20,374 nucleotides of DNA. Origin: JBDUDK01 sp040002995 (lineage in GTDB: Bacteria; Actinomycetota; Acidimicrobiia; Acidimicrobiales; Ilumatobacteraceae). The number at the start of each line of letters is the position of its first letter. Position 1 is the first letter of the stretch. The notes beneath the pieces are model-generated. The model saw only the letters and a list, made by a program, of their open reading frames with translations. It was not told the origin of the DNA and made no database searches. The DNA is taken from positions 1 through 20,374 of the forward strand of contig JBDUDK010000045.1 in NCBI GenBank assembly GCA_040002995.1, in the 5' to 3' direction. The position numbers and the translations under genes were made by a program. Positions 12,872 through 19,854 of this stretch are shown in pieces.

Positions 12872-13999
12872 TCAGTCGGAGGTGGTGGCGATTAGAGCGC
12901 GAGCGACTCTGGTCTCGAGTTCGGTGGGGTACCGCTGCACACCGGCGGACAGGCCAGCGATTCGGCCCTGGAGAATCGCGTGAAGACCGAGCAGCATGAT
13001 CGCCGCGAAGGGATCGAAGAGCTGCGGAGCGCCACTGCCCAGACCGGCCGCCAGGTTCACGAGGCTGCCCCGGTTGAGCAGATGCACGCGTCGGCCGTTC
13101 ACCTCATACCGTTCGAGATGTCGACGCAGGTCGGTGTGGGGGTGCTGATTCAGCCAGTCGACGTCGATCTCACGATGGCTGTGACCGACGTTCATGAGGA
13201 TCGCGCCGTCGGCGAGGCGCTCGATCTGTGCCGCTCCGACCACGCCATCGAAACCGGTCGCGGTGACAATCACGCTCGCTCTCCGAACGGCATCATCGAA
13301 GTCGGCGACGCGGCAGCCGTGATGCTGCGCCTGGACCAACCGAACCGGGTCGAGGTCGACAACCGTGACGTTGGCGCCCAGATCGCGGGCGCGCTGCGCA
13401 ACGCCCTGACCGACAGGGCCGAACCCGACCACGACGATCTCGCGGCCGTACAGCGACAGATTTGTGATCGCCGTGAACGCCGGCCACGTCTCGGCGCCGA
13501 CGTGATGACGATTGTGAATGAGATCCTTGAGCGCGATCCCGTTCCAGTCCAAGACCGGGAATGGGACATCGACGCCGGCCAAGCGGTGCAACCCGGTCGT
13601 GGTGGCCTCAAGGGCACCGGCGGGCCGGTAGCCCGCCGCTGCGGTCGCCACGATCAGCTCACCGCCCATGTCGCACAGCGCGTCGGCTGGTTCGCTCACC
13701 AGCCACGCCAGCGCGTCGGCGAGCTCAACAGCAGACATGGCAGCGTGGCCACGGATCTCCACGCCCATCGAGGCGAGATGCGTCGCGGTGCGGTCGTCGG
13801 TGCTGTCCGGGTTGCATGGCGCCATTCGGACTCTGGCCCCGGCTTCGACGAGCGGACCGACGGTGGCGATGGTGATAGGGGTGATGTGCTGATGACAGGA
13901 CACGGTGCGGCCCGATAGGTCCGAGGCCGCGACCTCCCTGCCGAACGCTGTGGTGATCGGGCTCGTCCACGCGATCCATTCAAGCTCCGCGATGTCCAT
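12872..13999 (-). CDS. S-adenosylhomocysteine hydrolase-like NAD-binding protein, catalytically divergent
   Basis: A 375-residue protein whose whole length follows the adenosylhomocysteinase fold. The N-terminal substrate domain has SCHQHITPIT (34-43), CNPDSTDD (62-69), DMGGELI (110-116) and TTTGLHRL (133-140). The NAD Rossmann domain has GFGPVGQG (192-199), NVGHSHREIDVDWL (270-283) and HLLNRGSLVNLAAGLG (306-321). Compared with the human enzyme, by my alignment, the Glu before TTTG is Ala132, the Asp of KxxxDN is His162 (K158, N163 kept), the following Cys is Val, and the GHP block near the end is lost. The C-terminal tail with Lys and Tyr that reaches into the partner's NAD site is missing. 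Canonical proteins have 430-490 residues. GGAG lies just before the ATG. It is probably not housekeeping AhcY. Confidence 0.85.
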   Translation of the reverse strand: MDIAELEWIAWTSPITTAFGREVAASDLSGRTVSCHQHITPITIATVGPLVEAGARVRMAPCNPDSTDDRTATHLASMGVEIRGHAAMSAVELADALAWLVSEPADALCDMGGELIVATAAAGYRPAGALEATTTGLHRLAGVDVPFPVLDWNGIALKDLIHNRHHVGAETWPAFTAITNLSLYGREIVVVGFGPVGQGVAQRARDLGANVTVVDLDPVRLVQAQHHGCRVADFDDAVRRASVIVTATGFDGVVGAAQIERLADGAILMNVGHSHREIDVDWLNQHPHTDLRRHLERYEVNGRRVHLLNRGSLVNLAAGLGSGAPQLFDPFAAIMLLGLHAILQGRIAGLSAGVQRYPTELETRVARALIATTSD

Positions 14000-14275
14000 G
14001 ACTCCAGTTCATCACGGGAGCACCGATCAGGTCGCCAAGGGACTCACTTCAGCCGAGGCTGTAGTCGGAAAGCACAAGAGACGCGCCTCCCACTCGGCGG
14101 GCTGCGATCCGCCTGCGATGATCATGATCGGTCGTGGATTCGCTTCGACGATCGACCGGCGGAGCGACGGCGGGCGGCGACTGGGCGAAACGTTCACTCG
14201 CATCTCGACGAAGCGAGCACATGCCGAATCCAATATGCGTACGTGAGCGAGGCGCAGTGCGCGAATGTGGATCAC

Positions 14276-14755
14276 ATGCCCGAAGCCCGGCTGGTTCTTA
14301 CGTGCGGGTTGCCCGGGTCAGGTAAGACCACACTCGCAAGGCAGCTAGCTGCGTGCCGGAGCGCCTTGCGCCTCACGAAGGATGAATGGCTCTGGGCACT
14401 CGGCTCCAGCCCCTGGGACAGACCGATCGGAGAGAAGGTCGAACACGAACTCTGGCGCTTTGCTCAGGAAATCCTGCGTCTCGGCTTGAGCGTGGTGCTC
14501 GATTTCGGGCTCTGGGCGCGGATCGAACGTGACGAGATGCGATCCGTGGCTCGCGGCCTTGGTGTCGGTGTCGAGCTGCACTACCTCAACGTGCCTACCG
14601 AAGAACTCTGGAGCCGCCTCCAAGCCAGGAACTCCGAGCCACCTTGGAACAGCTACCCGATTGCTCGCGCCGACCTCGACGGATGGCTACCCCTCTTCCA
14701 GGCTCCCGACGCTGTCGAGCTGGCATTGTTCGACCCCCCGCCAGACTCAAACTGA
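14276..14755 (+). CDS. P-loop ATP-binding protein (AAA_33 kinase-like)
   Basis: A 159-residue protein with Walker A GLPGSGKT at 11-18 directly after the first beta strand (RLVLTC), a TKDEWLW segment (35-41) where such kinases bind substrate, and VVLDFGLW (73-80) as the second strand with a conserved Asp. A lid-like LWSRLQARN follows at 111-119. The family (AAA_33, related to zeta toxins, chloramphenicol phosphotransferase and polynucleotide kinases) phosphorylates small molecules or nucleic acid ends. The ATG at 14276 gives the usual family start; a GTG at 14243 adds 11 residues and has CAATAT six bases before it, so a leaderless longer form is possible. A nucleotidyltransferase-like gene lies downstream in the same direction. 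The substrate is unknown. Confidence 0.82.
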   Translation: MPEARLVLTCGLPGSGKTTLARQLAACRSALRLTKDEWLWALGSSPWDRPIGEKVEHELWRFAQEILRLGLSVVLDFGLWARIERDEMRSVARGLGVGVELHYLNVPTEELWSRLQARNSEPPWNSYPIARADLDGWLPLFQAPDAVELALFDPPPDSN

Positions 14756-15011
14756 GCCAACGGCATGCCAGAACTGTCGCTCGGCGCTACCGGAGGAGTA
14801 CGCGCGACGCGGGGACGGCTGCCGTCGTGCCGAGCGTCCGCCCGGCGAGGGTTAGCAGGCTGAGGTCGTGACGTGGGTGGCCGTCCACTGGCGCCTTTCG
14901 ATGAGTCGCTGTGGAATGGCTGGACCGGGAGACATTCGATCGGCTGCATCGAGGGGATGGTGTGCCGGGCAGTATTTGTGTGGGGCCGATTGGGAGTTTG
15001 CCGCGTCAACG

Positions 15012-15545
15012 ATGCGCGGTGTTGGTATCTGGTGGGCGGTGGCCGGCGGGTGGGCGCTGGACCTTTGGCTGGGTGAACAAACCCGGGAGCATCACGATGT
15101 CGAGGTCGTCGTGAAACGCCAGGATCAGCAATCGATGCGCGCCGGGCTCGTCAACGAATGGGAGCTGCGGTGTCTGGACCCGCCCGGCAGCGGTTGGAGA
15201 CTTTGGGGTGGAGAAGGAATCGACCTGCCCTCGTTCCAACTGCAGGCGCGCTCGCCGTCGAGCGAGTTCGATATCTTCTTGGAGACAACACGTGACGACT
15301 TCTGGTGCTTCCGGCGCGATGAATGCATCGAGCGACCACTGTCGGAGGTCACGACGATCACCGGCGCGGGAATCCCGGTCGTTCGGCCCGAGGTGCAACT
15401 GCTCTACATGGCCAAGTCCAACGAACCCAAGAACGCCCGCGACCTCGCGGTGACGAGACCAAGACTCGACGACCAAGCGGCCTCCTGGCTCGCGCGATCG
15501 CTCGCCCTCGCTCACCCCGGCCACCCATGGCTCGACCAGCTTTAG
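15012..15545 (+). CDS. Nucleotidyltransferase-like protein (aminoglycoside adenylyltransferase ANT(2'')-type fold)
   Basis: From the ATG at 15012 this gives 177 residues. The motif AGGWALDLWLGEQTREHHDVEV (about 11-32, with GG, then His28, Asp29 and Glu31) is the active-site pattern of the aminoglycoside nucleotidyltransferase / MNT-like superfamily. A third acidic residue lies in FDIFLE (86-91), and the block YMAKSNEPKNARDL (132-145) matches the K-R-KD-D helix of this family. The family transfers AMP from ATP to a sugar hydroxyl; many chromosomal members have no proven drug target. The N-terminus is unclear: relatives have about 20 residues before the WW-AGGW strand. In-frame starts exist upstream at 14868, 14901 and 14916, but codon use there is poor. 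The gene may be 5'-eroded. Confidence 0.75.
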   Translation: MRGVGIWWAVAGGWALDLWLGEQTREHHDVEVVVKRQDQQSMRAGLVNEWELRCLDPPGSGWRLWGGEGIDLPSFQLQARSPSSEFDIFLETTRDDFWCFRRDECIERPLSEVTTITGAGIPVVRPEVQLLYMAKSNEPKNARDLAVTRPRLDDQAASWLARSLALAHPGHPWLDQL

Positions 15546-15593
15546 AAACGCGTCTCTGCAGGGCGCGGGTTATTGGCGACCATCGCGAAGTGG

Positions 15594-16826
15594 CTATGCC
15601 CCAACGAGCGCGTTCCACGCGGCGTCGGAGTAGGACTCTTCCGGCAAGACCCACGGGCCGAGGAATGCAGTAGCGACGGGTGAGGCCACTGGGTTCTCGA
15701 TGAACATCTCACGGAGCCGGCGACGCTTGGGCATGGCGTCAGGGCCGAAGGCGTTGAGTAGGTAGCTGCCGTTACTGGCGAAGCGCAGTCGCCGCATCCG
15801 TTCTTGTCGCTCGAGCCGGTATGGCTCAAATGCATCGGCCGTCCAACTGGGCTGGGCCGTCATCAGGTCGGTGATCATGTGGACGTCTCGGAAACAGACG
15901 GACATCCCTTGTCCGATGATCGGGTCGCTCCAACCGGCGGCGTCACCCACGAGCACCACACCGCCGACGGCGACCTCGTCGGTCCATGTGTCTGTCATGG
16001 GGTATCCGGCGAGAGGCCCGGCCGGCGTTCCATCGGCGATCGCGCCAGGCACGGGCAGGGCTGACATTCTGAACGACTCCAGGAATCTGCGTTCGCGGCC
16101 CGATCCGGAGAATCGGTGGACGTCGGTCGCGTCCCAGGCGCCGTAGACACGCACCCGTCCGTCAGCTTGCGGGAAGATCAGGAAGTTGAAGTCCCCTTCG
16201 ACTCCGATCGTTTGCTGGTCTGCGGGCCAGTCGCGAGTGTCATCGACGAGCATGCCTGCCATGATGACCTGCGCAGGGGTGGAGTTCAGTTCGATGCCCA
16301 GGCACTTGCGGATTGCGGACTCGCGACCATCGGCGGCGACAACGAGCCGACACGTTGCATTGCCCGCCTCGCCGTTGCGTTCATAGGTCACCGACGGCGC
16401 ATCGCCCGGGAAAACGCGGACCGTTCCGATCCCCCGCCGAACCGTTGCACCTTCCCGGCCAGCGTTCGCGAGGAGTGCCTCTTGGAGTTGCGGGTGGCCG
16501 ACTGCAAGGCAACCCCCACCGGGAATCATCGCCGCGACGTCGAAAACTGCCTGTTCAGCTTCGTCGGGCGAGATCATTTCGTCGTACCCCACGTGGCGGG
16601 TGATGAGGTTGACATAGGGCACCGTCTCCGCGACAGCACGCAAGCCGAGCGCGTCGAGCTCGAGGATTCCCCATGGCGCCAACCATTCGCCACGCACCCT
16701 GTCTCGAAAGACGGTCTCGCGTTCCAGCACGAGTACCTCCAGCCCAGCACGGGCCAGAACCGACGCCGCCGCGGAACCGGCAAGGCCGCCACCGACAACG
16801 ATCACATCGAACGTCTCGTCCTGCAT
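15594..16826 (-). CDS. FAD-dependent monooxygenase / oxidoreductase
   Basis: A 410-residue flavoprotein with the three classic FAD motifs of the p-hydroxybenzoate hydroxylase class: dinucleotide-binding VVGGGLAGSAAA at 10-21 (acidic strand end at Glu36), the DG motif VAADGRES at 163-170, and the GD motif VLVGDAAGWSDPIIGQG at 291-307. Residues 311-345 continue with a helix typical of this class. It would hydroxylate or epoxidise a small aromatic or polyketide-like substrate with NAD(P)H and O2, or act as a reductase; nothing fixes the substrate. The ATG at 16826 is preceded by a run of six G at four bases, which is preferred over the in-frame ATG at 16910. It converges on the nucleotidyltransferase gene 48 bases away. 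Confidence 0.9.
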   Translation of the reverse strand: MQDETFDVIVVGGGLAGSAAASVLARAGLEVLVLERETVFRDRVRGEWLAPWGILELDALGLRAVAETVPYVNLITRHVGYDEMISPDEAEQAVFDVAAMIPGGGCLAVGHPQLQEALLANAGREGATVRRGIGTVRVFPGDAPSVTYERNGEAGNATCRLVVAADGRESAIRKCLGIELNSTPAQVIMAGMLVDDTRDWPADQQTIGVEGDFNFLIFPQADGRVRVYGAWDATDVHRFSGSGRERRFLESFRMSALPVPGAIADGTPAGPLAGYPMTDTWTDEVAVGGVVLVGDAAGWSDPIIGQGMSVCFRDVHMITDLMTAQPSWTADAFEPYRLERQERMRRLRFASNGSYLLNAFGPDAMPKRRRLREMFIENPVASPVATAFLGPWVLPEESYSDAAWNALVGA

Positions 16827-17064
16827 CAACCCCCCACCGTTCACGGCTGTATGACACTGCGACCACGACCGATTGACCAGCCAACGTCTCCATCCGTCTG
16901 TGATCGCCAAGCTCTACGCGAAGTGCGACTCCGAGCTCACTAAGGACCGCTAGCTCGCTAGCGCGATTTGGCTGACGACGCTGCCCGTGACGGAAACGAC
17001 AGAACAGTTCCAAACGGCGAGCGCCACGATGGTTACCTGCGCCGCCGCTGCCCCGCGTAGTTGC

Positions 17065-17688
17065 TCAACTGCTTGACTCCGACACAGCAGCGGCGCGATG
17101 CCGTTCGAGGAAATCTTCTGAGCTCCAGCCTTTGGACATCAGGCGGTCCCATGGTGCAGTGATCACGGTGAGGATGAGGGTCGCCATTCCCGTGAGGAGA
17201 ACGAAGGAGAACCAGAAGAGGCTGGCGGCGAACAATGACGCGACACAGATCATCGCGATACCGACCGCGCTGTAGCGGTGGCGGATGGCGAGTCCGCCGA
17301 GTGTGACCACGCCCATCACGATGAGCTGGTATATCGCCATAGCACCGCCAAGGATTATCAGCGTCGCACCTTGGAAGATGATCAGCAGTCGGGTGAAGGA
17401 CCAGAGGCGTTGAGCGAACATGGAGTCTCCTGTCGCCGAGTTTGGATTGGTGTGGACTTGGCTGTGCCTCCACGAAAGGTCGGCCGGTATCCCGCATACG
17501 AGCCGCGACGTGATCTGAAGGCTCGTGACATGTTTTCCGATCCCGCGAACGGCGTGGTCGTGCTGGTGTTCCCAGACGTCGCTGGCCACTTCGTCGATGC
17601 GCTCCGCGCGCGCGTCGGTTGTCACTCCGGTGCTGTACAGCCGGACCCAACGCGAGGTCAGTCGCTCGCCGACCAGCCGCGGACTCAC
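17065..17688 (-). CDS. Membrane protein partner of the PadR regulator
   Basis: A 207-residue protein with an N-terminal cytoplasmic domain (1-90) containing SRWVRLYSTGV (12-22), RIDEVASDVWEH (30-41) and IPADLSWR (67-74), followed by about four hydrophobic segments (about 98-118, 120-134, 141-160, 162-178) and a basic tail. This N-terminal pattern (W-LYT-GL, R--EI-SDLWEH, GVP-DLSWR) is one I recognise from actinobacterial genes that sit directly after padR genes. Its biochemical role is not known; a sensor or permease-like partner is a guess. The GTG start overlaps the PadR TGA (GTGA, 17685-17688), so the two are translationally coupled. The 238 bases downstream toward the monooxygenase gene hold no recognisable gene. 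Confidence 0.82.
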   Translation of the reverse strand: MSPRLVGERLTSRWVRLYSTGVTTDARAERIDEVASDVWEHQHDHAVRGIGKHVTSLQITSRLVCGIPADLSWRHSQVHTNPNSATGDSMFAQRLWSFTRLLIIFQGATLIILGGAMAIYQLIVMGVVTLGGLAIRHRYSAVGIAMICVASLFAASLFWFSFVLLTGMATLILTVITAPWDRLMSKGWSSEDFLERHRAAAVSESSS

Positions 17689-18047
17689 GACGGCTCCAGC
17701 CCAACGCGACGACTGGCGCGTTGCTCTTGGTGACGATCAGCCACTGCTGTTGCGAGCGCCTGAGCGCCGCGCCCGGTGATCGAGTACAGGCGCCGACGCG
17801 GCCGACCCTCGGCCAGCGCGGTCTCGGCGTCTTCCCATCTCGCCTCGAGCAGGCCGCCGTCGTGAAGGCGGCCCAATGCCTTGTACAGCGTTCCGTGCGC
17901 GGTCAGAGCCCGCGATTCGTCGTGATCGGCGAGCAACTTGGCCAGCTCGAACCCGTAGAACTCGCCGTCGCGCACGCGGCGCTGCTCGGCCGCAACCTGG
18001 AGGATCTGAACCTCGATGGAGAGCAGCTGACCTGTCTTGCGTCGCAT
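17685..18047 (-). CDS. PadR family transcriptional regulator
   Basis: A 120-residue winged-helix repressor of the PadR type. Visible marks are FYGFELAKLL (30-39, the usual YG-ELAK helix), GTLYKALGRLHDGGLLEARWE (52-72, recognition helix and start of the wing) and the wing strand GRPRRRLYSITGRG (81-94), followed by the C-terminal dimerisation helix (95-110). PadR proteins usually repress an adjacent membrane or efflux gene and often themselves; here the coupled partner is the membrane protein gene that overlaps its stop. The ATG at 18047 lies six bases after a good -10 box, so the message is probably leaderless and autoregulation at that promoter is likely. The ligand is unknown. Confidence 0.92.
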   Translation of the reverse strand: MRRKTGQLLSIEVQILQVAAEQRRVRDGEFYGFELAKLLADHDESRALTAHGTLYKALGRLHDGGLLEARWEDAETALAEGRPRRRLYSITGRGAQALATAVADRHQEQRASRRVGLEPS

Positions 18048-18053
18048 CCACGG

Positions 18054-18082
18054 ATTATTAGCTCATATCTTCCTTTAGTCAA
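18054..18082 (-). promoter_or_regulatory. padR promoter (TTGACT ... AATAAT), likely leaderless and autoregulated
   Basis: On the minus strand TTGACT (18082-18077) and AATAAT (18059-18054) are 17 bases apart, a near-consensus sigma-70-type promoter. The -10 ends six bases before the padR ATG at 18047. The patch is strikingly AT-rich for this genome. A PadR operator would be expected to overlap it; I see only a weak imperfect dyad around AGCT. Confidence 0.7.
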
Positions 18083-18168
18083 GGGATGGTGCTGGCGCGG
18101 GTTCTGGCGATGCTGGCGGTCACCATCTTCAAGTTCACGCGGACGGAGTGACGCCCAGCATCTTGCGG

Positions 18169-18215
18169 GAAGTGACGTGGAAAGCGACCTATTCGGTGCA
18201 CAAACACGTCACTTC
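18169..18215. repeat. Perfect 11-bp inverted repeat, possible terminator of the DUF35 operon
   Basis: GAAGTGACGTG (18169-18179) and CACGTCACTTC (18205-18215) are exact complements around a 25-base spacer. The structure starts 24 bases past the DUF35 stop on the minus strand, where a terminator would fit, but no T-run follows in that direction. It could instead be an operator or a mobile-element end. Confidence 0.5.
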
Positions 18216-18239
18216 GCGAACTGCCCGGTCCACAACCTG

Positions 18240-18674
18240 TTAGGCCACGACCCATTGCAGCAGCGTGTATGCCGTGGCGTCGTCGTGGTGTTCGTACACG
18301 CCGGTCACCGGCGCACCGATGGTCAACGGTTGGTGCGGATCGCCGATGAGGTTGCCCACGAGGCGCACGTTGTCGGCCTGGGGCAGCTCGACGAGCACCA
18401 CGATGTACGGGCCCTGTTCGGCCAGCGCGGGATGCACCGGATGCCACACCCGCTCGTGGCTGTAGATGACACCAACGGCTGGAGTCTCCTCGTAGTCCAC
18501 ATTGAAGGAATGACACCGATGGCAACACCACTCCGGACCCCACTGCCAACCGTGGCAGTCCTGGCAGCGCTGCAGCAGCAGGCGCTCGGCGCGGAGCCCC
18601 TCCCAGAAGGGCGCATCCAGTCCATCGGACGCCGGCGTGGGTGCGGGCAATCCCGACCGGAGATACGGCGTCAC
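18240..18674 (-). CDS. DUF35 / Zn-ribbon OB-fold protein (partner of thiolase-like enzyme)
   Basis: A 144-residue protein with an N-terminal helical lead (FWEGLRAERLLLQRC), a rubredoxin-like zinc ribbon with Cys37, Cys40, Cys51 and Cys54 (CQDC and CHRC), and a C-terminal OB-fold (about 60-144, with VGVIYSHERVWHPVHP and YIVVLVELP). This is the DUF35 architecture, whose members bind thiolase-fold enzymes and help hold or channel acyl-CoA substrates. In steroid degradation the DUF35 part of ChsH2 is the obligate partner of the aldolase Ltp2. The GTG start at 18674 overlaps the TGA of the thiolase-like gene (GTGA), which argues strongly for a stoichiometric complex. It is the last gene of a leftward operon. 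Confidence 0.93.
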   Translation of the reverse strand: MTPYLRSGLPAPTPASDGLDAPFWEGLRAERLLLQRCQDCHGWQWGPEWCCHRCHSFNVDYEETPAVGVIYSHERVWHPVHPALAEQGPYIVVLVELPQADNVRLVGNLIGDPHQPLTIGAPVTGVYEHHDDATAYTLLQWVVA

Positions 18675-19852
18675 AGCGTGGCCTCGGTCCCGAAGATGGA
18701 AGAGCTCACCGGTGTGACCATCGGGCCCGACGCGACGAGGGCGACGTTCGCGTCGGTGACCTGCGAGGTGGACTGGACCCTGATCTGGCGCACGGCTTCG
18801 ATGTTCAACCCGAGGCCGTGCATGTAGCACTCGGCCAGATTGCCGCCGCTCGTGTTCAGCGGCAGCTTGCCGGTGGGCGCCAGCAGGTTGTCGACAGTGA
18901 GGAAGTCGTTGACCTCGTCGGGCTTGCAGAAGCCGTGCTCGACGATGCTCATCATGACGCCACCGGTGAAGTTCTCGTAACTCTGCAACACGTCGACGTC
19001 GCTCGGACCGAGCTTGGCCATCTCGTACAGCCGGGGGGCGACGGTCGTGAAGCTCGACGACGCGTACTCCGGCGTGTTGTGTACGGACGCGCCACTGCGG
19101 TACTGCGAGCCCGACACCGCCGCGAGCACGTAGCACGGCTTGTGGGGGAAGTCCTTCGCGCGCTCGGCCGCCACGAGCACCATGGCGGCGGCGCCATCGT
19201 TCTCCTGGCAACAGTCGAAGAGGTGGAACGGTTCGACGATCCACCGGGATGCGTCGTATGCCGCGGCGTCGAGCGGGCGGCCGTACATCACGGCGCGAGG
19301 GTTGTTCTGGGCGTGGGCGTAGGAAGCGAGCGAGATGGCCCGCAACGCGTCCTGCTCGACGCCGTGGTCGTGCATGAACCGGTTGACCTTCATGGCGAAC
19401 ATCTGTGCCGCCGACATGAGACCGAACGGCAGCGTGTGGGCGTTGGGCCCCGACACCGTCTTCATGCGGGGCCCCTCGCCGAAGCGCCCGTACTGGCCTT
19501 GGGCGAGCGCGCGGAACACCACCACGCACTCCGCCTGGCCGGTGGCGATGGCGGCGGCGGCATTGGCGACAGCGCCCGAGCCGCCGCCGCCGCCGCCGCC
19601 CCACTGCATCGACGCGAAGCTGAGCTGGCGGCATCCCAACGCGGCGGAGAGTCGCGACGCCTCGCTGCGGTCGTTGCTGTACGACGAGAAGCCGTCGACA
19701 TCGCGAGGGTCGATCCCTGCGTCAGCGCACGCCTTCAACACCGCGTCGATCGCCAGCCGGAACTCCGGATGCGGCGATTGTCCCCACTTGTAGTACTCGG
19801 TCTCCGCCAGGCCGACGACTGCGACCTTTCCTCTCAGGGTCCGGTCGGTCAC
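18671..19852 (-). CDS. Thiolase-fold protein lacking the N-terminal active Cys (Ltp2/SCP2-thiolase-like, probable aldolase)
   Basis: A 393-residue thiolase-superfamily protein starting at GTG 19852, two bases after the amidohydrolase stop. The N-terminal half begins KVAVVGLAETEY (9-20) and keeps the thiolase core AAAAIATGQAE (98-108). The loop that should carry the acylated Cys is SMQWGGGGGGGSG (81-93), with no Cys. In the C-terminal half are VDVLQSYENFTGG (286-298), LPLNTSGGNLAECYMHG (330-346) and the SGPM strand near 376. Tyr292 and Tyr343 lie where, from memory, the retro-aldolase Ltp2 has its catalytic or conserved tyrosines (294 and 344). With a coupled DUF35 gene the best guess is a retro-aldol or acyl-CoA-binding enzyme of side-chain degradation rather than a thiolase. 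Confidence 0.88.
   Translation of the reverse strand: MTDRTLRGKVAVVGLAETEYYKWGQSPHPEFRLAIDAVLKACADAGIDPRDVDGFSSYSNDRSEASRLSAALGCRQLSFASMQWGGGGGGGSGAVANAAAAIATGQAECVVVFRALAQGQYGRFGEGPRMKTVSGPNAHTLPFGLMSAAQMFAMKVNRFMHDHGVEQDALRAISLASYAHAQNNPRAVMYGRPLDAAAYDASRWIVEPFHLFDCCQENDGAAAMVLVAAERAKDFPHKPCYVLAAVSGSQYRSGASVHNTPEYASSSFTTVAPRLYEMAKLGPSDVDVLQSYENFTGGVMMSIVEHGFCKPDEVNDFLTVDNLLAPTGKLPLNTSGGNLAECYMHGLGLNIEAVRQIRVQSTSQVTDANVALVASGPMVTPVSSSIFGTEATL
19580..19600 (-). repeat. Seven-copy GGC tract coding for Gly7
   Basis: Seven GCC triplets on the plus strand (GGC on the coding strand) encode Gly85-Gly91 of the thiolase-like protein, exactly at the position of the usual nucleophilic Cys loop. A pure trinucleotide run can change length by slippage. 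Confidence 0.8.
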
Positions 19853-19854
19853 GT

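Noticed and set aside
12980..13918. Plus-strand frame of 312 codons opposite the adenosylhomocysteinase-like gene
   Set aside because: No domain and biased composition; the minus-strand product matches a full family fold.
14118..14135. Palindrome GATCATGATC in the gap before the P-loop kinase
   Set aside because: A ten-base palindrome of this base composition is expected by chance and does not sit at a promoter position.
16866..16953. Short plus-strand frame ending LYAKCDSELTKDR before the CTAGC repeats
   Set aside because: It looks protein-like but is only about 28 codons, with no start codon, no ribosome binding site and no family; not enough to call a gene or relic.
17619..18827. Plus-strand open frame of 402 codons across padR and DUF35
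   Set aside because: It crosses two well-supported minus-strand genes and their promoter region and has no recognisable domain.
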